The position numbers and the translations under genes are program-made. DNA of 64,000 nt, from positions 36,382-100,381 of the forward strand of contig SZXZ01000011.1 of assembly GCA_005843835.1 (NCBI GenBank). The letters are read 5' to 3'. The DNA is from Chlorobium sp. Its GTDB lineage: Bacteria > Bacteroidota > Chlorobiia > Chlorobiales > Chlorobiaceae. Every line of letters starts with the position of its first letter. Positions within the stretch are counted from its first letter, which is position 1. The notes below the pieces were generated by a model. It was not told where the DNA came from. It did not search any database and worked only from the letters and a program-made list of their open reading frames with translations. Positions 48,896 through 59,469 of this stretch are shown in pieces.

Positions 48896-50242
48896 ATGGC
48901 CGTTACAGACTCCAGAAATTCTCTGACTATTACCGATAACCGTACAGGGAAAAAATATGAAGTTCCTATTGATCACGGTTGCCTTAACACCATGGATCTT
49001 CGTCAGATCAAGGCTTCGGATGAAGATTTCGGTCTCTTGGGATATGACCCAGGTTTTTTAAATACGGCATCATGCAAAAGCCGTATCACATACATCGATG
49101 GTGATAAAGGCATTTTACGATATAGAGGATATCCTATTGAACAGCTTGCAGAAAACAGTTCTTTTCTGGAAACATCTTACTTGCTGATCAAAGGTGAGTT
49201 GCCAGATAAGGAACGTTTGGCGGTATGGTCATACAATATTCATCATCACACTATGACTCATGCCAATATTGTCAAGTTTATGGACGGCTTCCGCTACGAT
49301 GCTCATCCGATGGGTATTCTGGTTGGTACAGTTGGAGCGCTTTCGACCTTTTACCGTGATGCAAAGGATATAAATGACGAAGAATCCCGAAAACTTCAGG
49401 TACGCCGCCTTATTGGTAAAATACCCACTCTGGCAGCAATGAGTTTCCGGCACAGCCTTGGGTTTCCCTATGTTCTGCCAGACAATGAATTAAGCTATGC
49501 CGGTAATTTTTTGTCTATGATGTTTAAGATGACCGAATTGCGCTACCAGCCAAACCCGATTCTTGAGCGTGCTCTTGATGTTCTCTTTATTCTTCATGCA
49601 GACCATGAACAAAACTGTTCAACCAATGCAGTACGTGCAGTGGGCAGTTCCGGGGTTGATCCATATACTGCCATAGCGGCTGGTTGTGCTGCTCTCTACG
49701 GACCTTTGCACGGTGGGGCTAATGAAGCAGTTATTCACATGCTGCTTAAAATCGGTTCCGTTGACAAGGTGCCCGAATTTATTAAATCAGTTAAGGCTGG
49801 AGAAGGACGGTTGATGGGATTTGGTCACAGGGTGTATAAAAATTACGATCCACGAGCAAAAATAATTAAAAAAATTGCTTTTGAGGTCTTCGAGGAAACC
49901 GGTCGCAGTCCTTTGCTTGATATTGCGCTTGAACTGGAGAGAATTGCTCTTGAAGACGAATATTTTATCAACAGGAAGCTCTACCCGAATGTCGATTTTT
50001 ATTCTGGTTTGATATATCAGGCTATGGGATTTCCAATGGATATGTTCCCGGTTCTTTTCGCTATTGGCAGGATTCCCGGATGGCTTGCCCAGTGGATAGA
50101 GCATGTTAAGGATCCAGAGCAAAAGATCGCCAGACCACGACAAATATATCTCGGTGAAGAACAGCGAGAGTTTATTTCAATTGATAAACGTCCGAAAAAT
50201 CGACCTGATGAGCAGGTAGTAGGTGCTATATGCATGCTCTGA
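48896..50242 (+). CDS. gltA: Citrate synthase
   Basis: This condenses oxaloacetate and acetyl-CoA to citrate, 448 aa. Catalytic His residues are in HADHEQNCSTN (about 238), GPLHGGANEAV (about 274) and GFGHRVYKNYDPRA (about 320), and the substrate Asp in NVDFYSGLIY (about 378). The length and N-terminal extension fit the longer bacterial form. Green sulfur bacteria fix CO2 by the reverse TCA cycle with ATP-citrate lyase, so the partner role of a citrate synthase deserves note. GatC follows 60 bases later; the gene itself has its own upstream spacer. Confidence 0.95.
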   Translation: MAVTDSRNSLTITDNRTGKKYEVPIDHGCLNTMDLRQIKASDEDFGLLGYDPGFLNTASCKSRITYIDGDKGILRYRGYPIEQLAENSSFLETSYLLIKGELPDKERLAVWSYNIHHHTMTHANIVKFMDGFRYDAHPMGILVGTVGALSTFYRDAKDINDEESRKLQVRRLIGKIPTLAAMSFRHSLGFPYVLPDNELSYAGNFLSMMFKMTELRYQPNPILERALDVLFILHADHEQNCSTNAVRAVGSSGVDPYTAIAAGCAALYGPLHGGANEAVIHMLLKIGSVDKVPEFIKSVKAGEGRLMGFGHRVYKNYDPRAKIIKKIAFEVFEETGRSPLLDIALELERIALEDEYFINRKLYPNVDFYSGLIYQAMGFPMDMFPVLFAIGRIPGWLAQWIEHVKDPEQKIARPRQIYLGEEQREFISIDKRPKNRPDEQVVGAICML

Positions 50243-50302
50243 CAGACTTATGTTTTCGGAGAGATTTTATCGATATTTTATTCATTTTACGAAAATAATT
50301 TT

Positions 50303-50590
50303 ATGTCGGTTACAACGAAAGATGTTGCCTATATCGCCGACTTAGCCAGGCTAAGGTTTACGGATGATGAGATGTTGACGATGACAAGCGAGCTCAACAA
50401 TATTTTACACTATGTTGAAAAGCTCAATGAAATTGATACAGAGGGTGTCGCACCGCTCAGCAGTATCCACGACCAGCTCAACGTGCTTCGGGAGGACGTT
50501 GAGCTTCCGTCACTAGCATCAACGGCGGTACTTCATAATGCTCCTGATAAACAGGATCGTTTCTTTAAGGTCCCAAAAGTGATAGGGTAG
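50303..50590 (+). CDS. gatC: Asp/Glu-tRNA amidotransferase subunit C
   Basis: This 95-aa subunit belongs to GatCAB, which converts misacylated Glu-tRNA(Gln) or Asp-tRNA(Asn) to the amide form. [47 protein letters not shown] is characteristic, as is [17 protein letters not shown] at the end. gatA and gatB are not adjacent. The stop is 8 bases before a DUF167 gene. Confidence 0.93.
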   Translation: MSVTTKDVAYIADLARLRFTDDEMLTMTSELNNILHYVEKLNEIDTEGVAPLSSIHDQLNVLREDVELPSLASTAVLHNAPDKQDRFFKVPKVIG

Positions 50591-50598
50591 CTGCTCAG

Positions 50599-50892
50599 TT
50601 GGTCGAGCTTCGCGAAAAAAATGGCAATGCGGTGTTTGTTATCAAGGCGACACCGCGTTCATCAAAAAGCAGAATATGCGGGATTTATAACGGGGGGTTG
50701 AAGGTGAGTCTTAAAGCAGCCCCTGTAGATGATGCGGCCAACAAAGAGTGTTGTGAACTCTTGTCCAAGGTTTTTCATATCCCTCCGTCAAGCGTGCATA
50801 TTATATCAGGCAAAAGTTCCCGTACAAAAACAGTTATGCTCGAAGGGGTAAGTTCGAATGCCGCTGCTCCACAACTCCAAACCTATGTTTGA
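50599..50892 (+). CDS. DUF167 (YggU) family protein
   Basis: This small protein of 97 aa matches DUF167/Ygg[48 protein letters not shown] and [14 protein letters not shown]. The family has an alpha/beta fold of unknown role. The likely start is a TTG at 50599; no ATG lies near the conserved N-terminus. It sits between gatC and kdsB on the same strand with short gaps, so the three may be one transcript. Confidence 0.85.
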   Translation: MVELREKNGNAVFVIKATPRSSKSRICGIYNGGLKVSLKAAPVDDAANKECCELLSKVFHIPPSSVHIISGKSSRTKTVMLEGVSSNAAAPQLQTYV

Positions 50893-50905
50893 AGGCTATT
50901 AGCTT

Positions 50906-51649
50906 ATGAAAGCTGTCATTCTCATTCCTGCAAGGCTTGATTCAAGCCGTCTTGAAAAAAAAATGCTTGCTGATCTTCAGGGTGAACCACTCATAGTTCG
51001 TACATGGCGTCAAGCCCTGAAATCCCGCCTGGCAAAAAGGGTAGTTGTGGCTACCGACAGTTTGGAAATAGCGACTGTTCTTGAAGGTTGTGGCGCGGAG
51101 GTTGTTATGACATCCAGGAATGCTCGTTGCGGCACAGAACGAATAGCAGAAGCAGCCAGAATAACAGGGGGAGATGTTTTCCTTAATCTTCAGGGAGATG
51201 AACCCTTGATAAGTCCGGATAATATCGATCTGGCTTTGGAACCCTTCTTTTCTCCTCATCCGCCCGATTGCTCCACACTTGTCTTTCCTCTTCTTTCCGA
51301 CGACGTTTTACAGTATGAGGATCCACATGTGGTGAAGGTAGTTATGGACTCAAAAGGTTTTGCTCTTTATTTTTCGCGATGCGCAATACCTTTCAGGCGC
51401 AATATGCTTTCAACGACCACTTGTTATCGACATATCGGGCTTTATGCCTTCAGTGCCGAAGTCTTGCAGAAATTTGCAGAACTCCCTCCTTCAATGCTCG
51501 AAGAGGCGGAATCTCTAGAGCAGCTTAGGTTACTCGAAAACGGGTTCCGTATTAAGTGTATCAAAACCCTTATCGATAATCCAGGGGTAAATACTATCGA
51601 AGATCTTGAGCTCGTCCGCAAAATAATCAGAGAAACCTCTCCCGGCTGA
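50906..51649 (+). CDS. kdsB: 3-deoxy-manno-octulosonate cytidylyltransferase
   Basis: This activates Kdo with CTP for lipopolysaccharide core synthesis, 247 aa. [30 protein letters not shown] is the nucleotide-binding opening, followed by [11 protein letters not shown], the [11 protein letters not shown] segment and [23 protein letters not shown] and [12 protein letters not shown] complete the pattern. The conserved motif near the opening is SSRLEKK (usual SxRLPxK), with Pro replaced by Glu. It overlaps the convergent xseA by 23 bases. Confidence 0.94.
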   Translation: MKAVILIPARLDSSRLEKKMLADLQGEPLIVRTWRQALKSRLAKRVVVATDSLEIATVLEGCGAEVVMTSRNARCGTERIAEAARITGGDVFLNLQGDEPLISPDNIDLALEPFFSPHPPDCSTLVFPLLSDDVLQYEDPHVVKVVMDSKGFALYFSRCAIPFRRNMLSTTTCYRHIGLYAFSAEVLQKFAELPPSMLEEAESLEQLRLLENGFRIKCIKTLIDNPGVNTIEDLELVRKIIRETSPG

Positions 51650-52835
51650 TTACAGCAGGAAGTACTCCATCATGGAAAAGAAGGTCTACGTTATCGGCGG
51701 GTTGCAGTTTATTGGTACCCGTAATATATTTTCCATCTTTTTTTACCAGCACATATCCTCTTTCGAGGGTTTTTCTATAATCCAGCATCATCAGTTGCTG
51801 TTTGACTGATGCATACCGTTCAGCTTTTTCACTAAAACCGGATCTGATTAACCTCGACATCTGTTCAACCAGAATACAGAGGCGGTCATCAAACTGTTGC
51901 ATCTGTAAAAGTGGCCTATTAAAAGCATAGCTGCTGCAGATTGAATAAATCTGACGTTCTGCACCTTCAAGCTTTCCAAGCACCAGCCTATCACTTCTTG
52001 ATTGAAGATTATCGATGTGACGGAGAAGTTCCTGAGTATCCGGAACGGCAAGTTCTGCAGCAATAGATGGTGTTCCGGCTCTAAGGTCAGCGACCATATC
52101 TGAAATAGTCAGATCAGTCTCATGTCCGACAGCACTGATCACCGGTATTGCTGAATGATAGATGGCATTTGCAATAAGTTCTCCATTAAATGCCTGCAGA
52201 TCCTCAAGAGATCCACCCCCTCTGGCGATAATAATAACCTCTGGACGGTGACTTGTTTTTTTTGTTGTGTTGAAATAGGTTAAGGCCGATACTACTGCCT
52301 CAGCAGCATTTGCCCCCTGAACACTGACAGGATAAAGCAGTATTCGTGCTGCGGGAAATCGCCTTTCAAGCACGTTGCTCATATCCTCAATAACCGCCCC
52401 TGTCGGTGACGTTATAAGCCCAATGGTTTCGGGGATTACTGGCACAGGTCGCTTTCGTTCAGCATTAAAATAGCCGGCTTTTGCAAGTTTTTGAAGAAGC
52501 TCGGCAAAAGCTTGCTGAAGAGCGCCCAGTCCAGCTTCGGCAACCATCGTACAGATAAGTTGATAGCGTCCAGACGGAGGATAAACTTCAAGACGTCCTT
52601 CAGCAACCACATTCATTCCATCTTTAAGTGAAACCGCAAAACGGCTTGCTGTGGTTTTCCAGATCACTGCAGCAATCTGAGCACCTTCATCCTTCAGAGT
52701 GAGGTAGCAATGTCCCGAACTATGTCGTTTGAAGTTCGATATTTCACCTTTGATCCTGACCTGTGGAAAAAGAGTTTCCAGCCCGGATTTAATCTGCTGA
52801 GTCAGTTCACTGACTGAAAGAATCTCTATGTTCAT
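51627..52835 (-). CDS. xseA: Exodeoxyribonuclease VII large subunit
   Basis: This is the catalytic subunit of ExoVII, 402 aa from the chosen start. An OB-fold N-domain ([34 protein letters not shown]) is followed by the nuclease core with [17 protein letters not shown] and [31 protein letters not shown] long helical region and C-terminal dimer tail complete it. I use ATG 52835; an upstream in-frame extension to 52934 lacks conservation. The small subunit xseB is not next to it. Its 3' end overlaps kdsB. Confidence 0.94.
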   Translation of the reverse strand: MNIEILSVSELTQQIKSGLETLFPQVRIKGEISNFKRHSSGHCYLTLKDEGAQIAAVIWKTTASRFAVSLKDGMNVVAEGRLEVYPPSGRYQLICTMVAEAGLGALQQAFAELLQKLAKAGYFNAERKRPVPVIPETIGLITSPTGAVIEDMSNVLERRFPAARILLYPVSVQGANAAEAVVSALTYFNTTKKTSHRPEVIIIARGGGSLEDLQAFNGELIANAIYHSAIPVISAVGHETDLTISDMVADLRAGTPSIAAELAVPDTQELLRHIDNLQSRSDRLVLGKLEGAERQIYSICSSYAFNRPLLQMQQFDDRLCILVEQMSRLIRSGFSEKAERYASVKQQLMMLDYRKTLERGYVLVKKDGKYITGTNKLQPADNVDLLFHDGVLPAVISRERFL

Positions 52836-53052
52836 TCCAAAAAAAAATTGCCATACGAAAAAGTCTGTAGCACAAATAAAACAAAACATTCGGCAAAACC
52901 CCTTCAGTTTTTTTATTGTGGATATCTTTCTCACGATTCCTTAAACCTGAGCAGCAGTATATAGCCTACTTGTCGGGGTTTTCCGAGGGAAGTGTTATAT
53001 TCTGCTTTTATTAACAGCACAGCGTTCACGCCCATTTTACAAGGGCGATGTT

Positions 53053-54072
53053 ATGATAAACCACGATTTGATAAAAGAACTGGCATCATTGCAGAATGTT
53101 GATCAGATAGAGGCCAAGCGTCTGTTAAACGGCTTTTTCAGTGCAATGGTTACCGAACTTCTTTCTGCTCGGAACCTTTCAGTCAAAGGGCTTGGTTCGT
53201 TCAGGGTGATGCATCTCCCGTTAAAAAAAATAAGTAACCCATCAGGTATTACCTATATACCTCCCTGTAATAAGCTGATGTTCGATAGACATATTTCTGG
53301 AGCCGATGATACACCACGTTTGGTTGCTTTGATGCGATTGATGAATTCTGCTGAATCCGAACGCTTTTCTCGAAGTCTTGCTGTTGTTTTTTCTCATGCA
53401 GTTACACAGAAAAGAGAGATCCGAATCAACGGATTAGGTCGGTTAGAAGCAGAACAGGGGAACTATAGCTTTATGCCCGAACGCTCTCTGGAGGAGCTTT
53501 TGAACAGAGAGTATCAGAATCTGGAAGAAGTTGTTCTTTCCCGGAATATACCTGCCCAAGTTGGAAAAGGAGGACAGCGACGCCGATACGCTGTACCATT
53601 GATCTCATTATTTATTGGCGTTCTACTGCTTGCCTTATTGTATTACCTGTATCCTGAAACCATATTTTCAGTTTCAACCGCCCGGCATCCACAAATCAAA
53701 GTAGCTATTGCTGTTCCCCAAGGCACAATATTGAATAGAGCTCATGCAATCCTAACCGTTACTTCAAATGAGCTCCCCATAGGAACTGCCGCAGATTCTG
53801 TTGTAATTGAAAAAGGTGACTATACCATTATCCTGGAGACCTTTCGCATGGAAGGAACTGCCTTCAAAGAACAGGCTCGGTTAAAGTCCGAAGGAATTAT
53901 AGCGTATATCTGGCCGGCACATCTCCATGGAATAAAATATTACAGACTGACTACCGGTAAATTTTCTAACCGTGAAGAAGCGATTAAACGGATGAAAGGA
54001 ATGCCTGAAAAAATTACGGGAAGCGCATACATTCAACAGGTCTTAAAGAAAAGTGTTCTTCATGGAAAATAA
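53053..54072 (+). CDS. HU-CCDC81/SPOR-type membrane protein
   Basis: This 339-aa protein has two consecutive HU-like domains (residues 1-80 with LSVKGLGSFRVMHLP, and about 90-145 with IRINGLGRLEAEQG), a linker, one transmembrane helix (about 180-202, LISLFIGVLLLALLYYLY) and a C-terminal region ending in a SPOR-like fold (YYRLTTGKFSNREEAIKRM). In Bacteroidetes the arrangement HU-CCDC81 plus SPOR is known; these are thought to link something on the cytosolic side to peptidoglycan. Here the HU pair would face the cytosol and the SPOR domain the periplasm. bchY overlaps its 3' end by 11 bases. No function is established. Confidence 0.8.
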   Translation: MINHDLIKELASLQNVDQIEAKRLLNGFFSAMVTELLSARNLSVKGLGSFRVMHLPLKKISNPSGITYIPPCNKLMFDRHISGADDTPRLVALMRLMNSAESERFSRSLAVVFSHAVTQKREIRINGLGRLEAEQGNYSFMPERSLEELLNREYQNLEEVVLSRNIPAQVGKGGQRRRYAVPLISLFIGVLLLALLYYLYPETIFSVSTARHPQIKVAIAVPQGTILNRAHAILTVTSNELPIGTAADSVVIEKGDYTIILETFRMEGTAFKEQARLKSEGIIAYIWPAHLHGIKYYRLTTGKFSNREEAIKRMKGMPEKITGSAYIQQVLKKSVLHGK

Positions 54073-55300
54073 AAGCTGTAAAACGTTACATCCTCAGTCA
54101 ATGTGTCCGGCATTTGGCGGATTGAGGGTACTTACAAGAATTGATGGCGTTCAGGTTTGTCTGGTGGCTGATCAAGGCTGTCTTTATGGACTGACGTTTG
54201 TTTCCCACTTTTATGCTGCACGTAAATCTATTATATCCCCTGAACTGATGAATGTGCAGATTTCAGGTGGAACAATGATTGACGATCTTCGACGTACCAT
54301 TGAGGGTATTGCACTGGATCCATCGGTAAGATTTATTCCTGTTGTGAGTACCTGTGTTGCCGAAACAGCTGGAATAGCTGAAGAACTGTTGCCACGAAAA
54401 GCAGGCAATGCAGAGGTGCTACTGGTTCGCTTGCCTGCCTTTCAGATCAGAACTCATCCTGAAGCTAAAGATGTTGTAGTTGCTACCCTTTTGAAGCGGT
54501 TTGCTAAATTCGATGCTCCCAAAAAAGCAAAATCTTTGGTTGTGATTGGAGAGATATTTCCACTTGATGCTATGACTATTGGAGGGATACTCCAGAAAAT
54601 AGGTGTTGAGTCGGTTATTACGCTCCCGGGAACTGCACTGGATGATTATATAGAAGCGGGACAGGCTGAAGCTTGTGCTGTGCTTCATCCTTTTTATGAA
54701 CGAACAGTGTCGCTGCTTGAAGAGAAGGGAATCAAAATTATTCATGGTAATCCGATCGGAGCGAATGCAACGGTGCAATGGATACGCCGTATTGGTGAAT
54801 CGCTTGATCTTGATCCGCCTACTGTTCAGGCTGTCGCCGATGAAGAAGGACGGAAAGCCCGTGATGTCTTTACTCAGTTCAAGCATTTGAAGGGCAAGGT
54901 GATTGTTGCTGGTTACGAAGGCAATGAACTTTCCCTAGTACGACTTTTACTTGAGGCCGGTCTTGAAGTTCCCTATGCATCAACATCTATAGCCAGAATG
55001 GCGCTTGGGGAGGAAGATCACAACGTGCTGACAATGCTCGGCACTGAAATCCGTTATAGAAAGTATCTTGAAGAGGATATGCAAGCTGTGCTCGACTATG
55101 AACCGGATCTGGTTATTGGCACAACCTCACTGGATAGCTTCGCCAAAGAACGGGGTATCCCCGCGATATACTACACCAATAATATATCAGCAAGGCCACT
55201 CTTTTTTGCTGCAGGTACAGCAACTGTCCTCAGTATGATTGCAGGGTTGCTTGGAAAAAAGGAGGTATTCCGTAAAATGAAAGAGTACTTTGATGTATAA
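54062..55300 (+). CDS. bchY: Chlorophyllide a reductase subunit Y (BchY)
   Basis: This is one of the two subunits of the catalytic component of chlorophyllide a reductase, a nitrogenase-like enzyme in bacteriochlorophyll synthesis, 412 aa. MCPAFGGLRVL (C15), ADQGCLYGLTFVSHFYAARKSI (C40) and VVSTCVAETAG (C98) supply the cluster cysteines of this family. I use ATG 54062; a GTG at 54053 is an alternative. The HU-SPOR gene overlaps it by 11 bases upstream. bchX and bchZ are not in the window. Its presence marks a phototroph. A terminator follows at 55323. Confidence 0.93.
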   Translation: MENKSCKTLHPQSMCPAFGGLRVLTRIDGVQVCLVADQGCLYGLTFVSHFYAARKSIISPELMNVQISGGTMIDDLRRTIEGIALDPSVRFIPVVSTCVAETAGIAEELLPRKAGNAEVLLVRLPAFQIRTHPEAKDVVVATLLKRFAKFDAPKKAKSLVVIGEIFPLDAMTIGGILQKIGVESVITLPGTALDDYIEAGQAEACAVLHPFYERTVSLLEEKGIKIIHGNPIGANATVQWIRRIGESLDLDPPTVQAVADEEGRKARDVFTQFKHLKGKVIVAGYEGNELSLVRLLLEAGLEVPYASTSIARMALGEEDHNVLTMLGTEIRYRKYLEEDMQAVLDYEPDLVIGTTSLDSFAKERGIPAIYYTNNISARPLFFAAGTATVLSMIAGLLGKKEVFRKMKEYFDV

Positions 55301-55322
55301 CTTCAGCCGTCATCGCATAGTT

Positions 55323-55354
55323 CGCTGAGAAAACTTACCCGATTTTTCTCAGCG
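55323..55354 (+). terminator. Intrinsic terminator of bchY
   Basis: CGCTGAGAAA (55323-55332) and TTTCTCAGCG (55345-55354) form a 10-bp stem that an A-T pair can extend inward, followed by CC and six T (55357-55362). It lies 22 bases after the bchY stop and ahead of the convergent frr gene. Confidence 0.88.
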
Positions 55355-55380
55355 CCTTTTTTAATCAGGACTTGATCCTG

Positions 55381-55941
55381 TTACACTTCCATAATCTCTT
55401 TTTCTTTCAGGACAATCAGGTCGGTAAGCTGTTTTTCAAACTTGTGCAGCATTTCGTCTGCATCCTTTTTCCCTTTGTTTTTATCATCTTCGCTGATCGC
55501 TTTATCTTTCTCGAGCTTTTCAATCTCGTGAATCATGTCGCGACGAAGATTACGCAGAGAAACCTTTGAATCCTCTCCAAATTTTTTTGTGAGCTTGACA
55601 AACTCTTTTCTGCGCTCTTCAGTAAGTGGTGGAATACTAACCCTTATATTTTGCCCGTCAGCCGCAGGGTTAAGTCCAAGGTTTGCATCACGGATAGCTT
55701 TTTCGACAGCCGAAACCATTGATTTATCCCAGATCTGCACCATAAGAGTATGCACATCAAGAACTCCAACGTTACCGACTTGTTTCAAAGGCATATGCTG
55801 TCCATAGGCCTCTACCTTGACACGGTCAAGAAGGGTAGTCGTAGCCTTTCCTGTCCTGATTGAAGCAATCTCATGTTGAAATGCCTCAATCGTCTTTTTC
55901 ATTTTAGGCTCAGTTTTCTGATAAACCTCTTTCACACTCAT
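55381..55941 (-). CDS. frr: Ribosome recycling factor
   Basis: This 186-aa factor splits the post-termination ribosome with EF-G. FQHEIASIRTGKATTTLLDRVKVEAYGQHMPLKQVGNV and LNPAADGQNIRVSIPPLTEERRKEFVKLTKKFGEDSKVSLRNLRRDM are standard. It is full length. rpmE lies 47 bases upstream on the same strand; pyrH, its common partner, is not adjacent. Confidence 0.97.
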   Translation of the reverse strand: MSVKEVYQKTEPKMKKTIEAFQHEIASIRTGKATTTLLDRVKVEAYGQHMPLKQVGNVGVLDVHTLMVQIWDKSMVSAVEKAIRDANLGLNPAADGQNIRVSIPPLTEERRKEFVKLTKKFGEDSKVSLRNLRRDMIHEIEKLEKDKAISEDDKNKGKKDADEMLHKFEKQLTDLIVLKEKEIMEV

Positions 55942-55988
55942 AGCTGTTCCAATAGGTTAGTGCTGGTTAACTGAAACGTGCAATTTAA

Positions 55989-56216
55989 TTAATGAGCGTT
56001 TGCCTGTCCTACAGTAGCTTTTGCAAAGCGTTTGTTAAAGCGTTCGACGCGTCCAGCTGTATCAACGAGGGTCTGCTTTCCGGTATAAAACGGATGGCAG
56101 TTGTTGCAGATATCGACCTTGATGGTCGTACGTGTTGAACGGGTAACAAAAGAGTTGCCGCAGTTCGCGCAGTTAACGGTAACCTCTGTATACTTTGGAT
56201 GAATATCTTGTTTCAT
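55989..56216 (-). CDS. rpmE: Ribosomal protein bL31 (zinc form)
   Basis: This 75-aa protein of the large ribosomal subunit has the cysteines of the C+ form: [13 protein letters not shown] with C16 and C19 in CANC, and CNNC ([25 protein letters not shown] follows). It should bind zinc. Start at Met 56216 ([15 protein letters not shown]); the longer frame to 56279 overlaps the recG upstream region and is not conserved. Confidence 0.95.
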   Translation of the reverse strand: MKQDIHPKYTEVTVNCANCGNSFVTRSTRTTIKVDICNNCHPFYTGKQTLVDTAGRVERFNKRFAKATVGQANAH

Positions 56217-56315
56217 GACTTTCGTTGACTTTATCGTACAATAAGTGATATAACCGGCAATAAAATTGTAAAGGTGCAAATATACAAGAATTTCAATCCA
56301 GTTACAACCATTAAT

Positions 56316-58436
56316 ATGACAGGTGCTACCTCAATAATATACCTGAAAGGTGTAGGTCCAAAAAAAGCATCAATTCTGAACGAAGCAGGTATTGTTACCA
56401 TCGGTGACCTTTTTGATTACTTCCCTCGTCGATATCTCGACCGTCGGGCTATGAAAAATATCGGCACCCTTGTGGAGGGCGAAACTGTTACTGTTGTCGG
56501 CAAAATCCTGAAAACCCAGATCGAGGGGGACTCTCCAGGAAAAGCACGATTCAAGGTATGGCTTGCCGATACTACCGGAGTGCTTGAGCTGACCTGGTTC
56601 AAGGGAGTAAGATATTTTTCCCGCACTGTTGTGCAGGGTGAAGCTCTTGCTGTACATGGTAAAATCGGTTATTTCGGGCATCAGCCACAGATGCAGCACC
56701 CCGATTTTGATCGTCTCAGTTTGTCTCCACATGAATCAGGAGATAGTATCAGCAGCGATTTTGATCTTTACAATACAGGTAAAATTATTCCGCTCTACCC
56801 GACAAGTGAAGCTATGAAACAGAACGGACTCTCCTCCCGGCAGGTACGCATACTTGTTACGAGAGCTTTTGAAGCAACGGTGCAGGGCAGTGAAGAAAAT
56901 CTCAGTGCCTCCATTCTTGTAGAGCACGGTTTACTGCACCTCGCCGAAGCATATCGTGAAATTCATTTTCCTACATCGAATGAAACACTTGCAAAAGCCT
57001 GCTACCGCATGAAATGGACTGAACTTTTTTATGCTCAGCTTTTTTTTGCCCTCCGTCATAACGAAATAATGCAAATCAAATCTGCAGTAAAGCTCACTCA
57101 TTCTGGTAATGTTACCGAAAAACTTTATGCCAGCCTTCCTTATGAACTAACCGATGCCCAGAAAAAAGCGGTTCGCGAAATTTACCGCGATCTTAAAAGC
57201 GGCAGTCCAATGAACCGTCTTCTGCAAGGGGATGTCGGATCAGGAAAAACCATTGTAGCCATGTTCGCGATGGCACTTGCCGCCGATAACAGTCTGCAGT
57301 CGGCTTTCATGGCACCTACAGAAATTCTTGCGGTACAGCACTATATCGTCATGAAGCGTTTCTTTAAACCGCTTGGATTGCAGGTGGGGCTGCTAACTGG
57401 CAAGCAAGGTAAGAAAGAACGGCAGGCCCTTTTTTCTGCACTCTGTACCGGAGAGCTGAATATCGTTATTGGTACACACGCCATGATCGAAAAAGGGGTC
57501 ATCTATAATAAGCTTGGATTGGTGATCATCGACGAACAACACCGCTTTGGAGTGCTTCAGCGCAAAGCGCTTCAGGAAAAAACTTTAAACCCCCATGTTC
57601 TCCTGATGACGGCTACGCCAATACCGAGAACTCTTACAATGGGAGTGTTTGGTGACCTTGATGTTACCGTAATTCGCCAAATGCCCGCCGGGCGTACACC
57701 GGTCAAAACCTATTGCCGGCCTGAAAAGGAGAGAGAAAAAGTTTATGATTATCTCCGCATGCAGGTGGCTGAAGGAAGACAGGGTTATATTGTGTATCCT
57801 CTCGTTGAGGAATCTGAAAAAATGGACTTGAAAGCAGCAGTTGAAAGTTACGAGCATCTTTCACTAACTGTCTTTCCCGACCTTCACCTCGGATTGATTC
57901 ACGGGCAAATGACGCCGGAACAGAAAGAGGAAGTGATGGGCAAGTTCAGGCGAGGGGAGCTGAATCTGCTTGTGGGTACAACGGTTATCGAAGTTGGTGT
58001 TGATGTGCCTAATGCGACTGTCATGGTTATTGAACATGCAGAACGTTTTGGGCTTGCCCAGCTTCACCAGCTCAGGGGGCGTGTAGGACGCGGAGAGCAC
58101 CGATCAACCTGTTTTCTTCTTTATGCAAAGCAAACGGAAGAGGCCAGAGAACGCCTTTCAGCTATGGTATCAACAAATGACGGTTTTTCCATTGCTGAAA
58201 TAGATGCTAAAATAAGGGGTGTTGGAAACATTCTAGGCAAAGAACAGTCAGGAACGTTGAGCGGATTAAAAATTGCTGATCTGAACAGTGATTTCGATAT
58301 CATGCAATCAGCCAGATCTGCGTCATTTAAACTAGTGGAAGAGGACTGTCGCCTACAGGACCCCAATCACAGCATGATAAGGAGTTATTATCATCAACAC
58401 TACCATGAACGATCTTCTCTGGCCGATATAGGATAG
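56316..58436 (+). CDS. recG: ATP-dependent DNA helicase RecG
   Basis: This is a superfamily 2 helicase that regresses stalled replication forks, 706 aa from ATG 56316; a GTG at 56274 gives 14 more residues. The wedge (OB-fold) domain includes [13 protein letters not shown] and [11 protein letters not shown]. The helicase core has [14 protein letters not shown] (Walker A), [11 protein letters not shown] (DEQH), [52 protein letters not shown] and the C-terminal clamp region. It is divergent from rpmE. Confidence 0.96.
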   Translation: MTGATSIIYLKGVGPKKASILNEAGIVTIGDLFDYFPRRYLDRRAMKNIGTLVEGETVTVVGKILKTQIEGDSPGKARFKVWLADTTGVLELTWFKGVRYFSRTVVQGEALAVHGKIGYFGHQPQMQHPDFDRLSLSPHESGDSISSDFDLYNTGKIIPLYPTSEAMKQNGLSSRQVRILVTRAFEATVQGSEENLSASILVEHGLLHLAEAYREIHFPTSNETLAKACYRMKWTELFYAQLFFALRHNEIMQIKSAVKLTHSGNVTEKLYASLPYELTDAQKKAVREIYRDLKSGSPMNRLLQGDVGSGKTIVAMFAMALAADNSLQSAFMAPTEILAVQHYIVMKRFFKPLGLQVGLLTGKQGKKERQALFSALCTGELNIVIGTHAMIEKGVIYNKLGLVIIDEQHRFGVLQRKALQEKTLNPHVLLMTATPIPRTLTMGVFGDLDVTVIRQMPAGRTPVKTYCRPEKEREKVYDYLRMQVAEGRQGYIVYPLVEESEKMDLKAAVESYEHLSLTVFPDLHLGLIHGQMTPEQKEEVMGKFRRGELNLLVGTTVIEVGVDVPNATVMVIEHAERFGLAQLHQLRGRVGRGEHRSTCFLLYAKQTEEARERLSAMVSTNDGFSIAEIDAKIRGVGNILGKEQSGTLSGLKIADLNSDFDIMQSARSASFKLVEEDCRLQDPNHSMIRSYYHQHYHERSSLADIG

Positions 58437-58472
58437 ATTTATTGAAACAGAAGTGAATACGGCATTGTGAAA

Positions 58473-59432
58473 ATGAACAACAAAAAAGAACAGAAACCGG
58501 TTACCTCCGGCATGGTTGCAGAGGTTTCAGGTGCATCATATATTGTTATTTCCGATGACGGTACAGAGTTCCGCTCCCGAACCTTTCCTGGAACTAAAAC
58601 AGACAATGGAGACACCACCCTGGTTGCAGTGGGCGACAGGGTTCAGCTGAAATTGGTTGATACAGGAACCGATATAAGTGAAGCAATTATTACCTTAGTG
58701 CTGCCTCGCAGGAGTGCCCTTACAAGAAAAAGGGATGTTCGTCGCAACCGCAGCAAAGAAAAAACGCAAGTCATTGCCGCCAATATCGACCAGTTGGTCG
58801 TAGTCGTTTCTGCCTATGACCCTCTGCTTAACACCCGACTTATAGACCGGTACCTTGTTTTTGCAGAATCCGAACAGCTCGATACAATAATTGTGGTCAA
58901 TAAAATGGATCTGGAAGACTCTACTGAAACACGCAAGATGATGAGGCCCTATCATGCCCTTGGATACACAGTTTTATATACCAGTGCCGAAAAAAAACGT
59001 GGCATGAAACCGCTGAAAAAAGCACTTGCCGGAAAGCTTTCAGCCGTCAGCGGCCACTCCGGTGTCGGAAAATCAACACTTATCAATCTTCTTTTCGGAC
59101 ACGACAGGTTAAAAACCGGCGAAACAAATGAAAAAACCGGAAAAGGCTTGCACACAACCAGTAACTCTGTTATGCTTCTTCTGCCCGGGGGGGGATATAT
59201 CATCGATACTCCGGGTATACGTGAGTTTAATCTCTCAGACATAACCCGTGAAAATCTGCGTTTTTATTTTAAAGAGTTTCTTACGTATATGACTGACTGC
59301 GCATACTCTTCATGCTCGCACACTGTAGAACCGGAGTGCGGGATACTTCGAGGGGTCGAAGCTGGCCGTATTGATTCTGAGCGTTACGAGAGTTATCTTG
59401 CCATTTATGAAAGTATTGACCGCGACAGTTGA
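58473..59432 (+). CDS. rsgA: Ribosome biogenesis GTPase RsgA
   Basis: This circularly permuted GTPase assists 30S maturation, 319 aa. An OB-fold comes first (about residues 10-70), then the GTPase with motifs in permuted order: NKMDLED (G4), then SGHSGVGKSTLINLLFG (G1), and DTPGIREFNL (G3). The zinc knuckle is CAYSSCSHTVEPECGI. GTG 58467 is an alternative start. It follows recG by 36 bases. Confidence 0.95.
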   Translation: MNNKKEQKPVTSGMVAEVSGASYIVISDDGTEFRSRTFPGTKTDNGDTTLVAVGDRVQLKLVDTGTDISEAIITLVLPRRSALTRKRDVRRNRSKEKTQVIAANIDQLVVVVSAYDPLLNTRLIDRYLVFAESEQLDTIIVVNKMDLEDSTETRKMMRPYHALGYTVLYTSAEKKRGMKPLKKALAGKLSAVSGHSGVGKSTLINLLFGHDRLKTGETNEKTGKGLHTTSNSVMLLLPGGGYIIDTPGIREFNLSDITRENLRFYFKEFLTYMTDCAYSSCSHTVEPECGILRGVEAGRIDSERYESYLAIYESIDRDS

Positions 59433-59469
59433 TTTTCTTGGATACACTCATCATTGAAAACTGCTCCCA

